DNA from: Cecembia rubra
Lineage (GTDB): Bacteria; Bacteroidota; Bacteroidia; Cytophagales; Cyclobacteriaceae
Assembly (NCBI RefSeq): GCF_003014575.1
Contig: NZ_PYGF01000017.1
Location: 1 to 64,000, forward strand
Direction: 5' to 3'
Length of the DNA stretch: 64,000 nucleotides
Under the pieces are notes generated by a model. The model was not told the DNA's origin. It made no database searches and worked only from the letters and a program-made list of their open reading frames with translations. A program made the position numbers and the translations under genes. How positions within the stretch are numbered: the first letter of the stretch is position 1; each line of letters opens with the position of its first letter. Shown here piece after piece: positions 44,289-54,123 of the stretch.

Positions 44289-45605
44289 ATGTTCGATAAA
44301 ATCCTTTCTTTTTCTTCCAACAATCTGATAAGGAACAAATCCATTCAGAACTTTATTTTTTTGGGCTTTATTCAAGCTTCCAATATCCTGATTTCACTGA
44401 TCTCAATGCCCTTGCTCATTGAATCCATAGGAGTGGACCAATTTGGCTTAGTGAACCTTTCCCTTTCAGTCATCCTTTTGTTCAACATTTTGGTGGGTTT
44501 TGGTTATAATCTTAGTGGGCCAAGAGAGGTTGCCATCAACCAGAAAAACACCGAAAAATTGTCCCGAACCATTTCAAAAATCATTTCCAGCAAGTTGGTA
44601 TTGGCAGGTATTGCCACAAAGATCATCTTAATAGCTGCCTATGGTTTCAATCTTTTCAGTGAATACAGAACCATTTTGGTATTTTCGGTGCTCTTGCTTT
44701 TCTCCGAAGCTACCCTTCCTCTTTGGTTTTTCCAGGGCTTGGAGAAGATGAAACTGATTTCTGTGGCCAACATATTTAGTAAGCTACTTTACTTAGTGGG
44801 TATTGTATTATTTATCCATGAACCTGATCAGGCCAAATGGACTAATTTTATCTTGGGTGGCACAGCATTTCTGGTCAATTTGATGATAGTGGTTTATATA
44901 CACTATGCTATGAAAATCAGTTTCTTCTTGCCCAAAATATTGAATATTCTGCAGTCCTTAAAAGACAACCTCCTACTATTCCTCTCCAATCTGGTTTCAC
45001 ACATCTCTATTAATGGCGGCTTGATAGTTCTGAGTTTTTTTGCGAATGCAGAAACCTTGGGAATGTTTAGTTTGGCAGAAAGGATTACTATGGTATTGAG
45101 GATGCTTCCTTCTTTGATAATACAGGCCATTTATCCAAATGCATCCAAACTTTTTGAAACAGATAAACCTTCTTTCTTTCAGTTTTTGAAAAAGGCTTAT
45201 ACCTGGGCCCTTTTATTTGGATTATTCCTTGCGGTCTTTACAAATTTGGCTTCACCCTTAATTATTAAAGCATTGGCAAGAGAAACCTTGGAGGATTCGA
45301 TAAGTTACCTAAGGATTTTATCATTTGTTCCCTTTTTGGCATGTCTTAATATTGCCAATGTGCTGGGACTATTGGTCAAAGACAAAAAACGTCAGATTTT
45401 CCACTCCTCTTGGCTCATGTGTGCATTTATGCTTACAGTTTCCATAGCCTTGACTTCCATATATGGAGGAATTGGTCTATGCTATGCACTTGTTGCTACA
45501 GAGGTGTTTATTTTCATTATCAGTTCATTTTTGATTTATTTCAAAAACAAAGACTTATTCTATGGATTCAAAAACTCACTCTTCGGTAGCAGTCATTCTG
45601 GTTAA
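44289..45605 (+). CDS. Oligosaccharide flippase (Wzx-like)
   Basis: A 438-residue membrane protein with about twelve helices, matching the polysaccharide biosynthesis/flippase family. It begins NFIFLGFIQASNILISLISMP and contains VLSFFANAETLGMFSLAERI and PLWFFQGLEKMKLI, motifs shared by PST-type flippases. It moves the undecaprenyl-linked repeat unit across the inner membrane. Its 3' end overlaps the GT2 gene by 44 bases. It lies between Wzz and the polymerase gene, as expected for a Wzx/Wzy locus. Confidence 0.92.
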   Translation: MFDKILSFSSNNLIRNKSIQNFIFLGFIQASNILISLISMPLLIESIGVDQFGLVNLSLSVILLFNILVGFGYNLSGPREVAINQKNTEKLSRTISKIISSKLVLAGIATKIILIAAYGFNLFSEYRTILVFSVLLLFSEATLPLWFFQGLEKMKLISVANIFSKLLYLVGIVLFIHEPDQAKWTNFILGGTAFLVNLMIVVYIHYAMKISFFLPKILNILQSLKDNLLLFLSNLVSHISINGGLIVLSFFANAETLGMFSLAERITMVLRMLPSLIIQAIYPNASKLFETDKPSFFQFLKKAYTWALLFGLFLAVFTNLASPLIIKALARETLEDSISYLRILSFVPFLACLNIANVLGLLVKDKKRQIFHSSWLMCAFMLTVSIALTSIYGGIGLCYALVATEVFIFIISSFLIYFKNKDLFYGFKNSLFGSSHSG

Positions 45606-46500
45606 CTGGAACGGCTATGCATTGACCAAAAGGTGTCTGCATTCCCTGGAAAAAGTAAGTTTTACGAATTTTTCTGTGATCGTGGTAGATAATGCCTCTG
45701 AGGACGGATCTTATGAAAAGCTGAAATCTGAATTCTCTTTTCCTGTTTTTTTGAAAAACAATAAGAACCTAGGATTCACAGGAGGCAACAATCGGGGAAT
45801 TGCATATGCCATGGAGCAGGGATTTGACTATATCCTCCTGCTCAATAATGATACAGTAGTCGATCCTGGTTTTATAGAAGAACTGGTGTTGATAGCAGGT
45901 AATAAACCCGATTCCGGAATGGTACAGCCATTGATTTTATTCATGGATTCACCAGAGCGCATTTGGAGCGCAGGCGGGAAGATGGCGAACAGTCTTGGTA
46001 TATCAAAGACTCTTGGAGACCGTGAAAAACTTTCCGATTATCGTCTAAAAGATAGAGAATTGGATTGGGCGACCGGTTGCTGCATCCTGATTCCAAAAGA
46101 GGTTATCCAAAAAACAGGAGCCTTGGAAAATTCCTTTTTCGCCTATTTTGAAGATGTAGACTGGTCACTTAGGGTCCGAAAGGCAGGTTATACTATCTTT
46201 CTTGCCTCCAAAAGCATCATTTTCCATGAAGGCAGCGCCTCCTCCAAAAAGGCACATGATGAAGGTACGCTAAGCCCAAGAGTCTTTTACCTACATGCGA
46301 GGAATCAGCTTTTTATTCTGAGAAGACATTTTGGTTTTCCATATGGCCTCTTGGCATGGCCTTATCATCTATTCAAGTATATAGCCTGGATGTGCTATTT
46401 TTGCCTTAGAGGAAGATTCAAAAAAATGAAAGCTGTAGCCAAAGGGATCCGTGATGGAATATCTTTGGATCACCATAATCCGGAGCCCCTATGTCCCTGA
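45562..46500 (+). CDS. Glycosyltransferase family 2
   Basis: A 312-residue GT-A glycosyltransferase. It starts with VAVILVNWNGY, then the DxD-type acidic motif LLNNDTVVD, and the GT2 rhamnosyltransferase signature WATGCCILIPKEVIQK with FFAYFEDVDWSLRVRKAGY. A short hydrophobic C-terminal segment (FKYIAWMCYFCLRG) may attach it to the membrane. The start lies inside the flippase gene and its end inside the polymerase gene, so translation is coupled. It adds one sugar of the repeat unit. Confidence 0.93.
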   Translation: MDSKTHSSVAVILVNWNGYALTKRCLHSLEKVSFTNFSVIVVDNASEDGSYEKLKSEFSFPVFLKNNKNLGFTGGNNRGIAYAMEQGFDYILLLNNDTVVDPGFIEELVLIAGNKPDSGMVQPLILFMDSPERIWSAGGKMANSLGISKTLGDREKLSDYRLKDRELDWATGCCILIPKEVIQKTGALENSFFAYFEDVDWSLRVRKAGYTIFLASKSIIFHEGSASSKKAHDEGTLSPRVFYLHARNQLFILRRHFGFPYGLLAWPYHLFKYIAWMCYFCLRGRFKKMKAVAKGIRDGISLDHHNPEPLCP

Positions 46501-47879
46501 TTATTTTTGCCATCATCGCTATTATTAGCCTGGTACTCATTTCTTGGGTACTCAGAATGGTACTTTTTGAGGGAAAATGGGAATATGGAATCTATTTCCT
46601 TTTGCTTTTCCTTCCCTTTTACATCACAATCTTGAGTGTAACCTATTTGGCCACAGGCTCTTCCCTAGCTGTGAATGCCTTCCAATTTTTGAAGGAAATT
46701 GTCGTCTTGGCCTCGGTTTTGGGATTTGTCTTGTATCAAAAAAACATCTTCGAATATCCTTTCCGCCTTCACCGCGTGGATATCCTGTTTCTGGCTTTCC
46801 TCACATTGGCCTTGGTTTTTCTGATACTTCCTCTTGGGGAAGCCAGCCTGCTTAACAAAGCACTTTATTTCAAAAATATGCTCATCCCTGCGCTGGTATA
46901 TTTTTTGGGAAGAAATACCAATTTCAGCAATAAGGAAATAGAACGCCTCTTCAAAGGAATTTTCATGATCGCCATCGCTGCTTTTTTGGTGAATGTCTTC
47001 GAAAAAACCATTGACACCCACCTTCAGTCCCTGACAGGTTATGCTCTGTTCAATGAAGAAATCAATGAGATTGAACCCACGGGCCATTTCGGTCTTACCT
47101 GGACTTTTGAAACCCAGGCAGTAACCAAAAGATTGGCCTCCTTTTTTTCAGATCCCCTTGAACTGGCAAGCTCAGTCCTTTTGGGTTTTTCGGCAGGTCT
47201 GATCTGGTTTTTGACCAGCAAAAGAGAAAATTGGTTCTTTTATACCATGGTCATGCTTTGTTCATTGGCCAGTCTTTTTTTTGCATCATCCAGAGCCGCC
47301 TTTCTGGCTTTCTTTATCATGATCTTTTATGTGGCTGTAATATTCAAACTTTATAGATTGATCTTATCAGGTTTTGCTTTAGTATTAGCTTTTATCATAT
47401 ATGTATTATTCTTTGCCTCTGAGGATTTTTACTATTTTATCGTAGATACCATCACTTTCGAAAACACCTCAAGCATGGGCCACTTGGTAGAATGGCTATT
47501 GGCTTTGGATTCCATGATAGCCAATCCTTTGGGGATAGGTTTGGCCATGAGCGGAAACGTGGGCAGTGTAGAAGACGAATTACGGGTGGGAGGAGAAAAC
47601 CAGTTTTTGATCTATGGGGTGCAAATGGGCTGGTTGGGCATGATTCTATATATCCTAATCCTTGCCTATAGCATTAAAACCTCTCTGAAGGTATTCAACC
47701 GTACACAAGAAATCATGACGGCAAGAATAGCCTTTGTGGCGGCTTCTGTAAAATTTGGCTTGCTGCTCCCTTTGTTTACTGCCAATGCGGAGGTCTATAC
47801 CTATGTGTCCTGGATTACCTGGTGGATGGTAGGCTATAGCGTTCATGCCTATCAACGTATAATCTCCCAAAAAAGATGA
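46491..47879 (+). CDS. O-antigen/exopolysaccharide polymerase (Wzy-like)
   Basis: A 462-residue protein with about eleven membrane helices and a large loop near residues 170-215. Low similarity is normal for Wzy polymerases; the call rests on topology and on the WzyC/O-antigen ligase-like segment ASSRAAFLAFFIMIFYVAVIF and NPLGIGLAMSGNVG. It joins repeat units in the periplasm. It overlaps the preceding GT2 gene by 10 bases and leads into the next glycosyltransferase after 4 bases. Confidence 0.85.
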   Translation: MSLIIFAIIAIISLVLISWVLRMVLFEGKWEYGIYFLLLFLPFYITILSVTYLATGSSLAVNAFQFLKEIVVLASVLGFVLYQKNIFEYPFRLHRVDILFLAFLTLALVFLILPLGEASLLNKALYFKNMLIPALVYFLGRNTNFSNKEIERLFKGIFMIAIAAFLVNVFEKTIDTHLQSLTGYALFNEEINEIEPTGHFGLTWTFETQAVTKRLASFFSDPLELASSVLLGFSAGLIWFLTSKRENWFFYTMVMLCSLASLFFASSRAAFLAFFIMIFYVAVIFKLYRLILSGFALVLAFIIYVLFFASEDFYYFIVDTITFENTSSMGHLVEWLLALDSMIANPLGIGLAMSGNVGSVEDELRVGGENQFLIYGVQMGWLGMILYILILAYSIKTSLKVFNRTQEIMTARIAFVAASVKFGLLLPLFTANAEVYTYVSWITWWMVGYSVHAYQRIISQKR

Positions 47880-47883
47880 AGGC

Positions 47884-49035
47884 ATGAAAAAGAAGGTATT
47901 TGTAGATCTTTTTTATCTAAACACGGCTCTCACTGGCATCAAAACATACATGCTGGAGTTTTGTGAGGCGGAAAAAGAATTCTCATCAGAGGAGGTAGAA
48001 TATATTTTTTCGCATGACCCCAAAAAACAGGCTGAAAGTGGTTTTTACAGAGGGAATGTACCTTACTGGAGAAAAGTACTCTACCATTTTTATTACTTTA
48101 TTTGGAAGCAGATTTTATTGCCATTACGGGTGAAAAAATCAAAAGCAGATGTCCTGATCTGTTTCGATTACATAGCCCCGGCAATTCCAATGAAGGCAAA
48201 AAAACTGGTGGTGATTCATGATGCTTTCTTCTGGCAAATGCCCCAAAATTACAATAAATATTGGCGAAAATATTTCATACCAATGATCCATGCAGGATTG
48301 AAAGGCAATACGGTGGTCATCACTACCTCTGAATATGCCAAGCAGTCTATCATCCAATTCACAGGAATCAAAAACCCTATAGAAGTAATTTATCAATGCC
48401 CAAGGTTGCTTCCTGAAATGGCTGATGAAAGTATTTTGGAAGATCTGGGACTTCAGCCAAAAAGCTACTTCCTTCATGTAGGTAGCTTTGATAAAAGGAA
48501 ACTGCTTCAGGTTTTGGTTGAGGCATTTTCAAAGATAGAAACCAACTTTCCGGGAAAATTCAAACTGGTCTTGGTGGGAGAAAGGGGGCTGAGTTCCGCA
48601 TTGGACGATTACGATCAAGTCAGAAATTCTGTCTATTCTTTAGGTTTGAAAGAAAAAGTATTGTTTCCAGGCTTTTTGAGCGATTCAAAATTAAAAAGCC
48701 TTTACAATGCTGCATTTGCTTATGTCTTTCCGTCATCCAATGAGGGTTTTGGCATTCCAGTCATAGAAGCTATGAGGAGTGGGATCCCTGTTATTATTTC
48801 TGAGCAACAAGCCTTATTGGAGGTAGCAGGTGGGGCAGCCCTAGTCCATCCAATAGGAGACAGCCAATCCCTGTCAAAATGCATGGAAAAACTCATCCTT
48901 TCAGATCAATTGGCTAAGAAATTGATTGAGTCTGGAAAAAGGAGAAGTGTTGATTTCAGCAGATCATCTTTTATTCGGAATTATCAGAAAATTCTGGATA
49001 TACCGCTTGATAAGCAGCACAATTTCAAGCAATGA
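47884..49035 (+). CDS. Glycosyltransferase family 4
   Basis: A 383-residue GT-B enzyme. The N-terminus is MKKKVFVDLFYLNTALTGIKTY, the hinge region has YFLHVGSFDKRKLLQVLVEAF, and the donor site has PSSNEGFGIPVIEAMRSGIPVI with the conserved Glu pair. It follows the polymerase gene by four bases. It probably transfers one residue of the repeat unit; donor and acceptor are unknown. Confidence 0.92.
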   Translation: MKKKVFVDLFYLNTALTGIKTYMLEFCEAEKEFSSEEVEYIFSHDPKKQAESGFYRGNVPYWRKVLYHFYYFIWKQILLPLRVKKSKADVLICFDYIAPAIPMKAKKLVVIHDAFFWQMPQNYNKYWRKYFIPMIHAGLKGNTVVITTSEYAKQSIIQFTGIKNPIEVIYQCPRLLPEMADESILEDLGLQPKSYFLHVGSFDKRKLLQVLVEAFSKIETNFPGKFKLVLVGERGLSSALDDYDQVRNSVYSLGLKEKVLFPGFLSDSKLKSLYNAAFAYVFPSSNEGFGIPVIEAMRSGIPVIISEQQALLEVAGGAALVHPIGDSQSLSKCMEKLILSDQLAKKLIESGKRRSVDFSRSSFIRNYQKILDIPLDKQHNFKQ

Positions 49036-49331
49036 TTTGCTTTTCTGAGCATTCTTTGGGGGGAAAATGCCCAAAATAATCAATTCAATTGCAGGTTCAT
49101 GAATTAACACGCGCTAAAAAGACAGGCATTAAAGAAGAAAATGGATATTTTTCAATACTTTTTCATAGATTTGGGGGTTTATTTATAAAAATGAAACATC
49201 AGGCCTTTAGCAAAGCCAAATACAAAGGATGAGATTGTTTGTTTAGGTCTTTTTTAATAAGGCAGATAATCAAAAATTTTTGCCTTGGAATTTCATAAAA
49301 ATGGGGTTTCAAGGCGATAATAATATTAATC
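49036..49331. other. Intergenic gap inside the polysaccharide locus
   Basis: About 300 AT-rich bases separate two glycosyltransferase genes of the same direction in an otherwise overlapping operon. A weak hairpin (GCATT/AATGC with a G-run between, 49051-49072) follows the first gene. The gap may hold a second promoter or the scar of a lost gene. I see no ORF or repeat in it. Confidence 0.4.
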
Positions 49332-50495
49332 ATGAATCATAAAGGTAGGGTCATTTTTTTGCATAGTAATTCAGACTTGTACGGATCATCCAAGATTCTC
49401 ATCTATGTGATTGAAATTTTTCAAAAAATGGGTTATTCGACTCTCCTGGTTCTACCTGGTGAAGGTCCTTTCAGGGTAGAGGTAGAAAAAAGAGGGATAG
49501 AAGTAGCTATAGTCAACTTGGGAATTCTCAGGAGGAAATATTTTAACCCCTTAGGAATCCTAGATAGGGGAAGAAAATTCCTGAAAGCCTATAAATTCCT
49601 GCACAAGCTGAACAAAGAAGAACCTATCACTTTGTTGTATTCCAATACCTTGGCTGTAATTGTTGGCGCAATCTTTGCCAAGAGAAATAAAATTACACAT
49701 ATTTGGCATATCCACGAAATCATCAAATCACCAAGATTTTTGGTGCGGTTTTTGGCTAGACAAATAAATGGAATTGAGAGAAGGCCCATTGTGGTGTCAG
49801 ATTCAGTGGCCAAACATTGGGAAAACCTATTAGATATTCAGCCTGAAGTAATCTATAATGGAATAGATTATAAGCCTTTTTTGGCGGAAATCGAAAGTCC
49901 TTTTGAAAAAAGCGGATTACCGAAAGGCAGGAAGATCGTGACCATGGTAGGAAGAATCAATCCGGGTAAAGGACAGATGTCATTTTTAAAAATGGCAAGG
50001 GAAGTTATCAAAGAACATCCTGATGCACTTTTCCTACTTGTAGGGGACCCTTTTCCTGGATATGAAAATTTATTGGAGGAAATCGGAACATTTATCCAGG
50101 ACAATGGACTTGGCAAGCATGTACTGGATTTAGGATATAGATCAGACATTCCGGAAATCCTGGATTGTACACAGGTTTTTGTCTTACCTTCTGTAATGCC
50201 TGATTCATTTCCAACCGTAGTGTTGGAGGCTATGGCTTCTGCCCTGCCTGTTGTGGCCACCCGCTCTGGCGGTGCAGTAGAAATGGTAGATGACGGCAAC
50301 ACAGGATATCTGATAGGTATAGATGATGTGCATACAGGCAGCCAAAAAATAAACCTATTGCTAAAAGATCCTGAACTGGCCCGGGAAATGGGAAAAAAAG
50401 GAAGAGACCGAGTATTAAGTAATTTTAGTTACGGGCAATTTGCCCAAAAAATGGAAGATTATATATGCCAGATATTCCCGGAAACGAAAAATTAA
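49332..50495 (+). CDS. Glycosyltransferase family 4
   Basis: A 387-residue GT-B enzyme: FLHSNSDLYGSSKILIYVIE near the start, WHIHEIIKSPRFLVRFLA, VTMVGRINPGKGQMSFLKMA at the domain hinge, and PDSFPTVVLEAMASALPVVATRSGG as the donor site. It overlaps the DUF1972 glycosyltransferase gene by 31 bases. Its own promoter may lie in the 300-base gap upstream. Confidence 0.93.
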   Translation: MNHKGRVIFLHSNSDLYGSSKILIYVIEIFQKMGYSTLLVLPGEGPFRVEVEKRGIEVAIVNLGILRRKYFNPLGILDRGRKFLKAYKFLHKLNKEEPITLLYSNTLAVIVGAIFAKRNKITHIWHIHEIIKSPRFLVRFLARQINGIERRPIVVSDSVAKHWENLLDIQPEVIYNGIDYKPFLAEIESPFEKSGLPKGRKIVTMVGRINPGKGQMSFLKMAREVIKEHPDALFLLVGDPFPGYENLLEEIGTFIQDNGLGKHVLDLGYRSDIPEILDCTQVFVLPSVMPDSFPTVVLEAMASALPVVATRSGGAVEMVDDGNTGYLIGIDDVHTGSQKINLLLKDPELAREMGKKGRDRVLSNFSYGQFAQKMEDYICQIFPETKN

Positions 50496-51625
50496 AAGTA
50501 GCTATTCTTGGCGCAAAGGGATACCCTTATGTGTATGGAGGCTATGACACCTTAGTTAAAGAATTGGGAGAAAGATTGCAGAAAAGAGGTGTTGACCTAA
50601 GGGTGTACTGTCACCGGGCACTTTTTAGGGAAAAACCGACCATAGTCAATGGCATAAAACTGATTTATACACCAGCTATTGAAACCAAAAGCCTGACCCA
50701 GCTGACCCATTCCTGCATCTCCATGGTACATGCTTGCCTTTCTGATGTGGATGTAATTTTTGTGGTGAATAGTGGAAATGGCCCATTTGGTATTATTTCA
50801 AGATTTTTCAGAAAACCAACAGCCATCAATGTAGATGGGTTGGAATGGCTGCGTCCTAAATGGAGAGGATTTGCTTCAAAATATTTTATCTGGGCTTCCA
50901 AAATGGCCACCAAATATTACGACCGAATTATCAATGATTCTGACGAGATGCACCGGATATATAAAGAAATGTTTGGGGTAAATTCCACAATCATTGCTTA
51001 TGGGGCCAATCCGGCAGAAACAGGAGATATAAGAAAAATTGAAAAATGGAACTTAGAGCAAGGTGGCTATTTTCTGATTGTAGGAAGGCTTGTTCCAGAT
51101 AATAATGCCGATCTGATTGTGGACGGCTTCCTCAAATCCAATTCAAATAAAAAACTGGTTATAGTCGGGGATGTTCCTTATAAAGATGAGTTTGAAAGTA
51201 AACTGAAAGAAATCCCAGATAAACGCTTGCTTTTTACAGGATATGTAACCGACCCTGAAGAACTCAAGTCGCTTTATATCCATTCTTATGCGTATTTCCA
51301 TGGCCATGAATATGGAGGTACAAATCCAGCGATGCTGAAAGCTCTCGGTTATGGCTGTGCTGTTCTGGCATTGGAAACGGTATTCAATAGGGAGATGCTT
51401 CAGGACGGGAAACACGGCTGGTTCTTCAAAAAAAATGTTGAAGCTGTAACAGAATGTATCAATAAAGCAGAAGCACAGCCAGAGGCCATGAGGTTTTTAA
51501 GAGAAACTGCAAGAGAAGGGCTCATTGACCGTTACAATTGGGATTATGTTACGGACCAGTATTTACAGGTTTTTGAGGAATTAAAAGAAAGAAAAAAGAA
51601 AACCAAGCTTATTCTTTCAAAATAA
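50465..51625 (+). CDS. DUF1972-type glycosyltransferase
   Basis: A 386-residue glycosyltransferase whose N-terminal half is DUF1972: KVAILGAKGYPYVYGGYDTLV, FVVNSGNGPFGIISR and NVDGLEWLRPKWRGF. The C-terminal half is GT4-like, with HGHEYGGTNPAMLKALGYGCAVLAL. Relatives transfer rhamnose or similar sugars. The start at 50465 overlaps the previous gene; an internal start close to KLKVAIL is possible. It is the last glycosyltransferase gene on this strand and converges on the RNA ligase-like gene with a 17-base overlap. Confidence 0.9.
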   Translation: MPDIPGNEKLKVAILGAKGYPYVYGGYDTLVKELGERLQKRGVDLRVYCHRALFREKPTIVNGIKLIYTPAIETKSLTQLTHSCISMVHACLSDVDVIFVVNSGNGPFGIISRFFRKPTAINVDGLEWLRPKWRGFASKYFIWASKMATKYYDRIINDSDEMHRIYKEMFGVNSTIIAYGANPAETGDIRKIEKWNLEQGGYFLIVGRLVPDNNADLIVDGFLKSNSNKKLVIVGDVPYKDEFESKLKEIPDKRLLFTGYVTDPEELKSLYIHSYAYFHGHEYGGTNPAMLKALGYGCAVLALETVFNREMLQDGKHGWFFKKNVEAVTECINKAEAQPEAMRFLRETAREGLIDRYNWDYVTDQYLQVFEELKERKKKTKLILSK

Positions 51626-52160
51626 AGCGATATACAACAATCCACTTGCCCTCAAGCCTTTTCAATAAAGCAACATTCCGGACCGGATACAGGGCATCAA
51701 AGCGTTTGCTTTGAATATGCTGCCAATAGATGTCAAAGTCTTTAGGCTTAATATCCTTAAAAGCAATTGTCATATGAGGGTGAAACGCTCTATCACTGAG
51801 TTCATTGATCAGTTTCAATTCCGTTTTGCAGAATTTGTTGAGGTCTTGCTGTAAGCGCTCAAGTTCCTTTGAAGGCTTCACGTCTACAAAAATCACTCTC
51901 CTTCCAAATCGGCCAAAACCTTTAAGCTGAAGGTCAAAAGAATGATAATTTTCAAAAAATTTGCCCAACCTGCCTTTTAAACGCTCTTCTTTGAGTTCAT
52001 TATAGATAAAGGGCATTTTTATGGTAATATGAGCCGGAGATTTTAGGGCATATTTTATATTAAATAAGTCCCGCATTTCCTCCTTAAGGTTGCTTGCCTC
52101 ATCTTGAATTTTACCTTCAGGAACCAAGGCAATGAAATATTTTGCAGGTTGTGTAGCCAT
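51609..52160 (-). CDS. 2'-5' RNA ligase-family (2H phosphoesterase) protein
   Basis: A 183-residue protein of the 2H phosphoesterase superfamily. The two HxT motifs are HIT (44-46, AHITIKMPF) and HMT (129-131, FHPHMTIAF), the catalytic pair of LigT/ThpR-type enzymes, which act on 2',3'-cyclic phosphate or 2'-5' bonds in RNA. Its natural substrate in bacteria is rarely known. It interrupts the polysaccharide locus on the opposite strand and shares 17 bases with the end of the DUF1972 gene. Confidence 0.9.
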   Translation of the reverse strand: MATQPAKYFIALVPEGKIQDEASNLKEEMRDLFNIKYALKSPAHITIKMPFIYNELKEERLKGRLGKFFENYHSFDLQLKGFGRFGRRVIFVDVKPSKELERLQQDLNKFCKTELKLINELSDRAFHPHMTIAFKDIKPKDFDIYWQHIQSKRFDALYPVRNVALLKRLEGKWIVVYRFILKE

Positions 52161-52288
52161 TTAACACAAATTTAGCTGTTTTGCATCCTTTTGTCTTTAT
52201 TTCAAAAAGCTTTGTATTAAATTACAGGGAGAATTTTCCAAAGATTATTTTTAACCCATAATTTAAAGCAAATATTGACCACAGTAAT

Positions 52289-53200
52289 ATGAAGCATTTC
52301 ACCAAAGCAATGGTCGGACTTGATTTGAGCAAAATGGATGAAATCCTTGTCCAAAAAGTAGCCCATTTAGCAGAAGTATTAGGAATAGAAAAACTATATT
52401 TTATCCATGTAGCCAAGGACCTTTCCATACCCGAGGATGTAAAAAGATTATATCCTGACCTGGTGGCCCCTACGGACGAAACCATTAAATCGGAAATTCG
52501 AACCTTGGTAAAATCCCATGACTTCCCCGACAAAACCGAAATTGATATAATCGTGGAGGAAGGTAAACCAATTGATACCGTACTTCGCTGGGCTAAAATC
52601 AAGGATGTGGATGTCCTCATCATGGGCAGGAAACAAGATTTGGAGGGCAGCGGTTCTCTCTCCAAAAATATGGCACACAGGGCTCCCTGTTCCGTACTGT
52701 TTTTTACAGAAAAGAGCCCGGTAAAAACACCACACAAGCTCCTAGTTCCCATGGATTTTTCAGAGCACTCCATGATGACACTAGAATTTGCAGAGCGCTT
52801 GTCCCATGAAATCGGTGCAGAAATACTCGGTCTGCATGTATATTCCATTCCATTGGGATATTACAAAACCGGTAAAAGTCATGCGGAATTTGATCAGATT
52901 ATGGAGAATCTGGCCAGAAAAGACTATGAAAAATTCCTTAAAAAGCACAATCTCCCTGAATATAATTGCCTATTTCTCCTAAAACAGGAAGGAAATGAAG
53001 GTAGGTTTATCATCAAAGTTGCCAAAGAAAATGAGGCTGACATGATATTAATGGGAAGCCGGGGAAGAACTGCCTCAGCAGCTGTGCTTTTGGGAAGTAT
53101 TGCCGAAAAACTTGTCAATGTCAACAACGAGGTACCAACCCTGATTTTCAAGAAAAAAGGAGAAACCATGAATTTCCTCGATGCCTTGATGAAAATTTAA
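52289..53200 (+). CDS. Universal stress protein with two UspA domains
   Basis: A 303-residue tandem UspA protein. Domain 1 (residues ~1-145) starts KAMVGLDLSK; domain 2 starts HKLLVPMDFSEHSMMTLEFA and ends with the nucleotide-binding pattern MGSRGRTASAAVLLGSIAEKLV, the G-2x-G-9x-G(S/T) motif. The first domain shows a weaker form of this pattern (MGRKQDLEGSGSLSKNMA), so nucleotide binding may be confined to domain 2. It is monocistronic and overlaps the convergent methyltransferase gene by four bases. Confidence 0.92.
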   Translation: MKHFTKAMVGLDLSKMDEILVQKVAHLAEVLGIEKLYFIHVAKDLSIPEDVKRLYPDLVAPTDETIKSEIRTLVKSHDFPDKTEIDIIVEEGKPIDTVLRWAKIKDVDVLIMGRKQDLEGSGSLSKNMAHRAPCSVLFFTEKSPVKTPHKLLVPMDFSEHSMMTLEFAERLSHEIGAEILGLHVYSIPLGYYKTGKSHAEFDQIMENLARKDYEKFLKKHNLPEYNCLFLLKQEGNEGRFIIKVAKENEADMILMGSRGRTASAAVLLGSIAEKLVNVNNEVPTLIFKKKGETMNFLDALMKI

Positions 53201-54123
53201 TTTCTACGTTCCAAATAAAAACAAGCTTGGTCCCCAAGGCCCTTCTGATTGAACAGGAGGGCTTTGTTTTGAAATTCCTTCTTTAATTTCTTAGAAAAAT
53301 TATGGCTTGAAGCATCTTTCAAGGGAATGCCCATTTTGTAAAGCTCTGTTCCCCAAAACTGGAATTCAGTACTGTCAAAGTCTATCCTTTTGACATTAAA
53401 GCCTATCTTCTCTGCCAAAACCTTCAAACCTTTTACAGATGGAATATGCAGATGTCTGGGAACATCCAGCTGTACCCAATTTACACCATCTTCCTTCCAG
53501 ACTTGGGCATCCGCAAGGGGTATCCTGACAAGTAAGCAGCCTCCTTTAGCCAATAATTCATAGCATTTGGACAGTACCTGCTCCGGATCAGACATGTGTT
53601 CCAAAGCATGGTGCATCATCAGCAAATCATATTCCCCCTCAGCATCATATATGGACTTCTTGAATAGTCGAAACCCTTGGGTCATTTTATTTTCCTTTTC
53701 CATAAAAGGATCAAATCCATCGAGCTTTTTAAATCCGGCAGCATGCATTTCGTAAAGCAATTGTCCGTTTCCACAACCAATATCAGCAATCCTGGATTTT
53801 AGTCCTGCTCCAGACCAACGTACCCATTCCCCAAAAACCGGTTTCAAAAACCGAAAGCCGGAAGCAAACAATGCATATCTCAAACCTTTTAAAACCTTCT
53901 TTAATGGTCCAGATATAACAAGCTCCTGCAAAGAATAATAAGTTGCTGGATAATAAATAGAAAGATCAGATGGAGGATTCAGCAATTGAAGACTGCCACA
54001 GGAAGTACATTCAGAAAGCTCAAAGCACTCGCCGGTACCAAACATCATTTCCTTAGCTTGATACTTTTCGGGAGTTTGCTTGTCGCCACAGTAATAGCAG
54101 GAATAGCCGGAATCAATAGACAT
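53197..54123 (-). CDS. Class I SAM methyltransferase with N-terminal zinc-binding CxxC pairs
   Basis: A 308-residue methyltransferase. The N-terminus has two CxxC pairs (CYYC and CTSC) of the methyltransferase-13-like type. Motif I is IADIGCGNGQLLYEM and the active region holds LLMMHHALEHMSDP. Such enzymes often methylate sugars or polyketide-like substrates. It starts inside the last 11 bases of the polyprenyl sugar-phosphate transferase gene, so the two are coupled and it is likely to act in polysaccharide assembly. Confidence 0.87.
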   Translation of the reverse strand: MSIDSGYSCYYCGDKQTPEKYQAKEMMFGTGECFELSECTSCGSLQLLNPPSDLSIYYPATYYSLQELVISGPLKKVLKGLRYALFASGFRFLKPVFGEWVRWSGAGLKSRIADIGCGNGQLLYEMHAAGFKKLDGFDPFMEKENKMTQGFRLFKKSIYDAEGEYDLLMMHHALEHMSDPEQVLSKCYELLAKGGCLLVRIPLADAQVWKEDGVNWVQLDVPRHLHIPSVKGLKVLAEKIGFNVKRIDFDSTEFQFWGTELYKMGIPLKDASSHNFSKKLKKEFQNKALLFNQKGLGDQACFYLERRN